This document shows positions 62,728-64,000 of a DNA stretch of 64,000 bases, piece by piece (position 1 is the stretch's first letter; each line of letters starts with the position of its first letter). The stretch is from contig NZ_JAFBCA010000001.1 in the NCBI RefSeq assembly GCF_016907475.1, forward strand, positions 4,712,001-4,776,000, given 5' to 3'. The DNA comes from Nocardioides cavernae. GTDB lineage: Bacteria > Actinomycetota > Actinomycetes > Propionibacteriales > Nocardioidaceae. The notes below the pieces were generated by a model. The model had not been told where the DNA came from and ran no database searches. It saw nothing but the letters and a program-made list of their open reading frames with translations. The translations under genes were made by a program, and so were the position numbers.

Positions 62728-63578
62728 CAGTTGTAGCTCCTGCGCTGGTCCGGCGGAGGGATGGACCCACCCTTGTACTCGACGGGGATGCCGCCGAGGG
62801 GGTAGTCCTTGCGCTGCGGGTGGCCCGGCCAGTCGTCCGGCATGAGCACCCGGGTCAGAGCGGGGTGACCGTCGAAGATCAGCCCGAACATGTCGTACGT
62901 CTCGCGCTCGTGCCAGTCGAGCGTCGGGTAGATGCTCACCAGGCTCGGCACGTGGGGGTCGCTGTCCGGCGCAGTGACCTCGACGCGGATGAGTCGGTTG
63001 TGGGTCATCGACGTCAGGTGGTAGACCGCGTGCAGCTCGCGACCGTGGTCGTCGGGGTAGTGGACACCGCTGACACCGGAGCAGAGCTCGAACCGCAGCG
63101 CCTCGTCGTCACGCAGCATCTGCGCCACGAAGGGCAGGTCCTCGCGGCGGACGTGGAAGGTGATCTCGCCGCGGTGCACCACGACGCTCTCGATGGCCGA
63201 GGTGAGGTCGGTGGCCTCGAGCCGCGCCTCCAGCGCTCCCGCCACCTCGTCGAACCAGCCGCCGTAGGGCTTCTGCGACGGGGCCGGGAAGACCGTCGCG
63301 CTGACGAGGCCGCCGTAGCCGGAGGTGTCACCCGTGCCGCTGACGCCGAACATGCCGCGGCGCTCGCCGACCGCGTGCACCTCACCGGTCGGGGCGGGGA
63401 GGTTCTCCGGCGACTGCTCGGGAGCCGGCTGCCCGACGCCGCTGCCGGTGCCGGTCTCGGACTTGGCCTTCTCGAGGTTGCGCTCCTCGGCGGGACGCGC
63501 CGCCTCGTTCTTGTCGGTCTTGTCGTCCGACTCGTCCTGGGCCTTGCCGGCGTGCTTCTCGTCTGGCTTGTCGGTCAC
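62727..63578 (-). CDS. nuoC: NADH-quinone oxidoreductase subunit C
   Basis: The 283-aa product has an unusual ~85-residue hydrophilic N-terminus (Lys/Glu/Asp-rich, then Pro/Gly) before the NuoC domain with [34 protein letters not shown] and a C-terminal [15 protein letters not shown]. NuoC links NuoD to the peripheral arm. GTG 63578 overlaps the nuoB stop. The extension is probably disordered. Confidence 0.95.
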   Translation of the reverse strand: MTDKPDEKHAGKAQDESDDKTDKNEAARPAEERNLEKAKSETGTGSGVGQPAPEQSPENLPAPTGEVHAVGERRGMFGVSGTGDTSGYGGLVSATVFPAPSQKPYGGWFDEVAGALEARLEATDLTSAIESVVVHRGEITFHVRREDLPFVAQMLRDDEALRFELCSGVSGVHYPDDHGRELHAVYHLTSMTHNRLIRVEVTAPDSDPHVPSLVSIYPTLDWHERETYDMFGLIFDGHPALTRVLMPDDWPGHPQRKDYPLGGIPVEYKGGSIPPPDQRRSYN

Positions 63579-64000
63579 CGGAGGAGGCCCTTCATCTCCG
63601 AGGTGGGCAGGGCGCGCAGCGCGGCGGTCTCGAGCTCGGCGACCTCGTCACGACGGTTGGCACCCAGCTTGGTGTGCTGGACCTGGTCGTGCAGCTTGAG
63701 GATCGCGTCGATGAGCATCTCCGGACGCGGCGGGCAGCCGGGGAGGTACATGTCCACGGGGACGACGTGGTCGACGCCCTGGACGATCGCGTAGTTGTTG
63801 AACATGCCGCCCGAGGAGGCGCACACACCCATCGCGAGGACCCACTTGGGCTCGGGCATCTGGTCGTAGATCTGGCGCAGGACCGGGGCCATCTTCTGGC
63901 TCACCCGGCCGGCGACGATCATCAGGTCGGCCTGTCGCGGGCTGGCGCGGAAGACCTCCATGCCGAAGCGCGCGAGGTCGTACTTGGGGCCGCCGGTGGT
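63575..64000 (-). CDS. nuoB: NADH-quinone oxidoreductase subunit B (3' part)
   Basis: The visible 141 residues include [59 protein letters not shown] and [10 protein letters not shown] with N2 cluster ligands. The start lies beyond base 64000. It carries the terminal [4Fe-4S] N2 cluster that reduces quinone. Confidence 0.96.
   Translation of the reverse strand, partial: TTGGPKYDLARFGMEVFRASPRQADLMIVAGRVSQKMAPVLRQIYDQMPEPKWVLAMGVCASSGGMFNNYAIVQGVDHVVPVDMYLPGCPPRPEMLIDAILKLHDQVQHTKLGANRRDEVAELETAALRALPTSEMKGLLR

Overview
The window is high-GC DNA from an actinobacterium. Gene content and order fit the Nocardioides/Propionibacteriales group: tRNA-Thr, tRNA-Met, rpmG, hadA/hadB-type dehydratases, murB, add, tRNA-Trp, secE, nusG, rplK, rplA, and a polyprenyl synthetase joined to a nuo operon. 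Many genes overlap by ATGA or GTGA, and many appear leaderless, with a TAnnnT -10 box 6-8 nt before the start codon. The genus is inferred from synteny, not from a search.

Region by region. 1-4523: a one-carbon module with the end of an unidentified gene, a methyltetrahydrofolate:corrinoid methyltransferase, a ferredoxin/ASKHA corrinoid activator, a DUF1638 protein and a convergent methylenetetrahydrofolate reductase. 4607-14470: ribosomal and translation core (rplL, rplJ with an L10 leader, rplA, rplK, nusG, secE, three tRNAs, rpmG) interleaved with a DnaB-like ATPase, a lipoprotein, an adenosine-deaminase-like protein, murB and two hot-dog dehydratases. 14500-24793: amidase, SAM methyltransferase, 3-methyladenine glycosylase, a coiled-coil/Rho-N protein with two small genes, pirin, an Old Yellow Enzyme and a strongly asymmetric heterodimeric ABC exporter. 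24958-33959: homogentisate dioxygenase diverging from an unknown gene plus fumarylacetoacetase (tyrosine/phenylalanine catabolism), then a cyclic-nucleotide-type phosphodiesterase, histidine phosphatase, zinc-ribbon protein, MFS permease, PfkB kinase and AGE-family epimerase.

34691-37349 is a small AT-richer island inserted exactly into the 3' end of yajQ. A 16-bp direct repeat marks both edges and the last codons of yajQ are restored. It carries four overlapping genes on the minus strand (a TIGR04255-like protein, an 81-aa protein, a 190-aa SHGC-motif protein and a two-headed DNA-binding protein) and no integrase. It is the best candidate here for an undescribed, possibly defensive, system.

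37391-46417: a small membrane protein, a 6C-like small RNA, a stand-alone CarH-like B12-binding protein, the sulfate ABC transporter (sbp, cysT, cysW, cysA), 2-oxoacid:ferredoxin oxidoreductase korAB and a secreted protein. 46518-64000: a RarD-type permease, a dispersed-repeat cluster, polyprenyl diphosphate synthase, and the NADH dehydrogenase operon read on the minus strand from nuoB (cut by the window end) to nuoN. This respiratory block probably works with menaquinone whose side chain the adjacent synthase makes.

The most unusual fine-scale signal is a set of three related mini-ORFs (18, 22 and 25 codons) between tightly coupled genes, at 50-106, 981-1049 and 61313-61390. Each starts on the stop codon of the upstream gene and ends on the start codon of the downstream gene, with 4-nt overlaps at both ends and a shared core (GCTnCGCTCC, then GGGGnCCCC just before the start).
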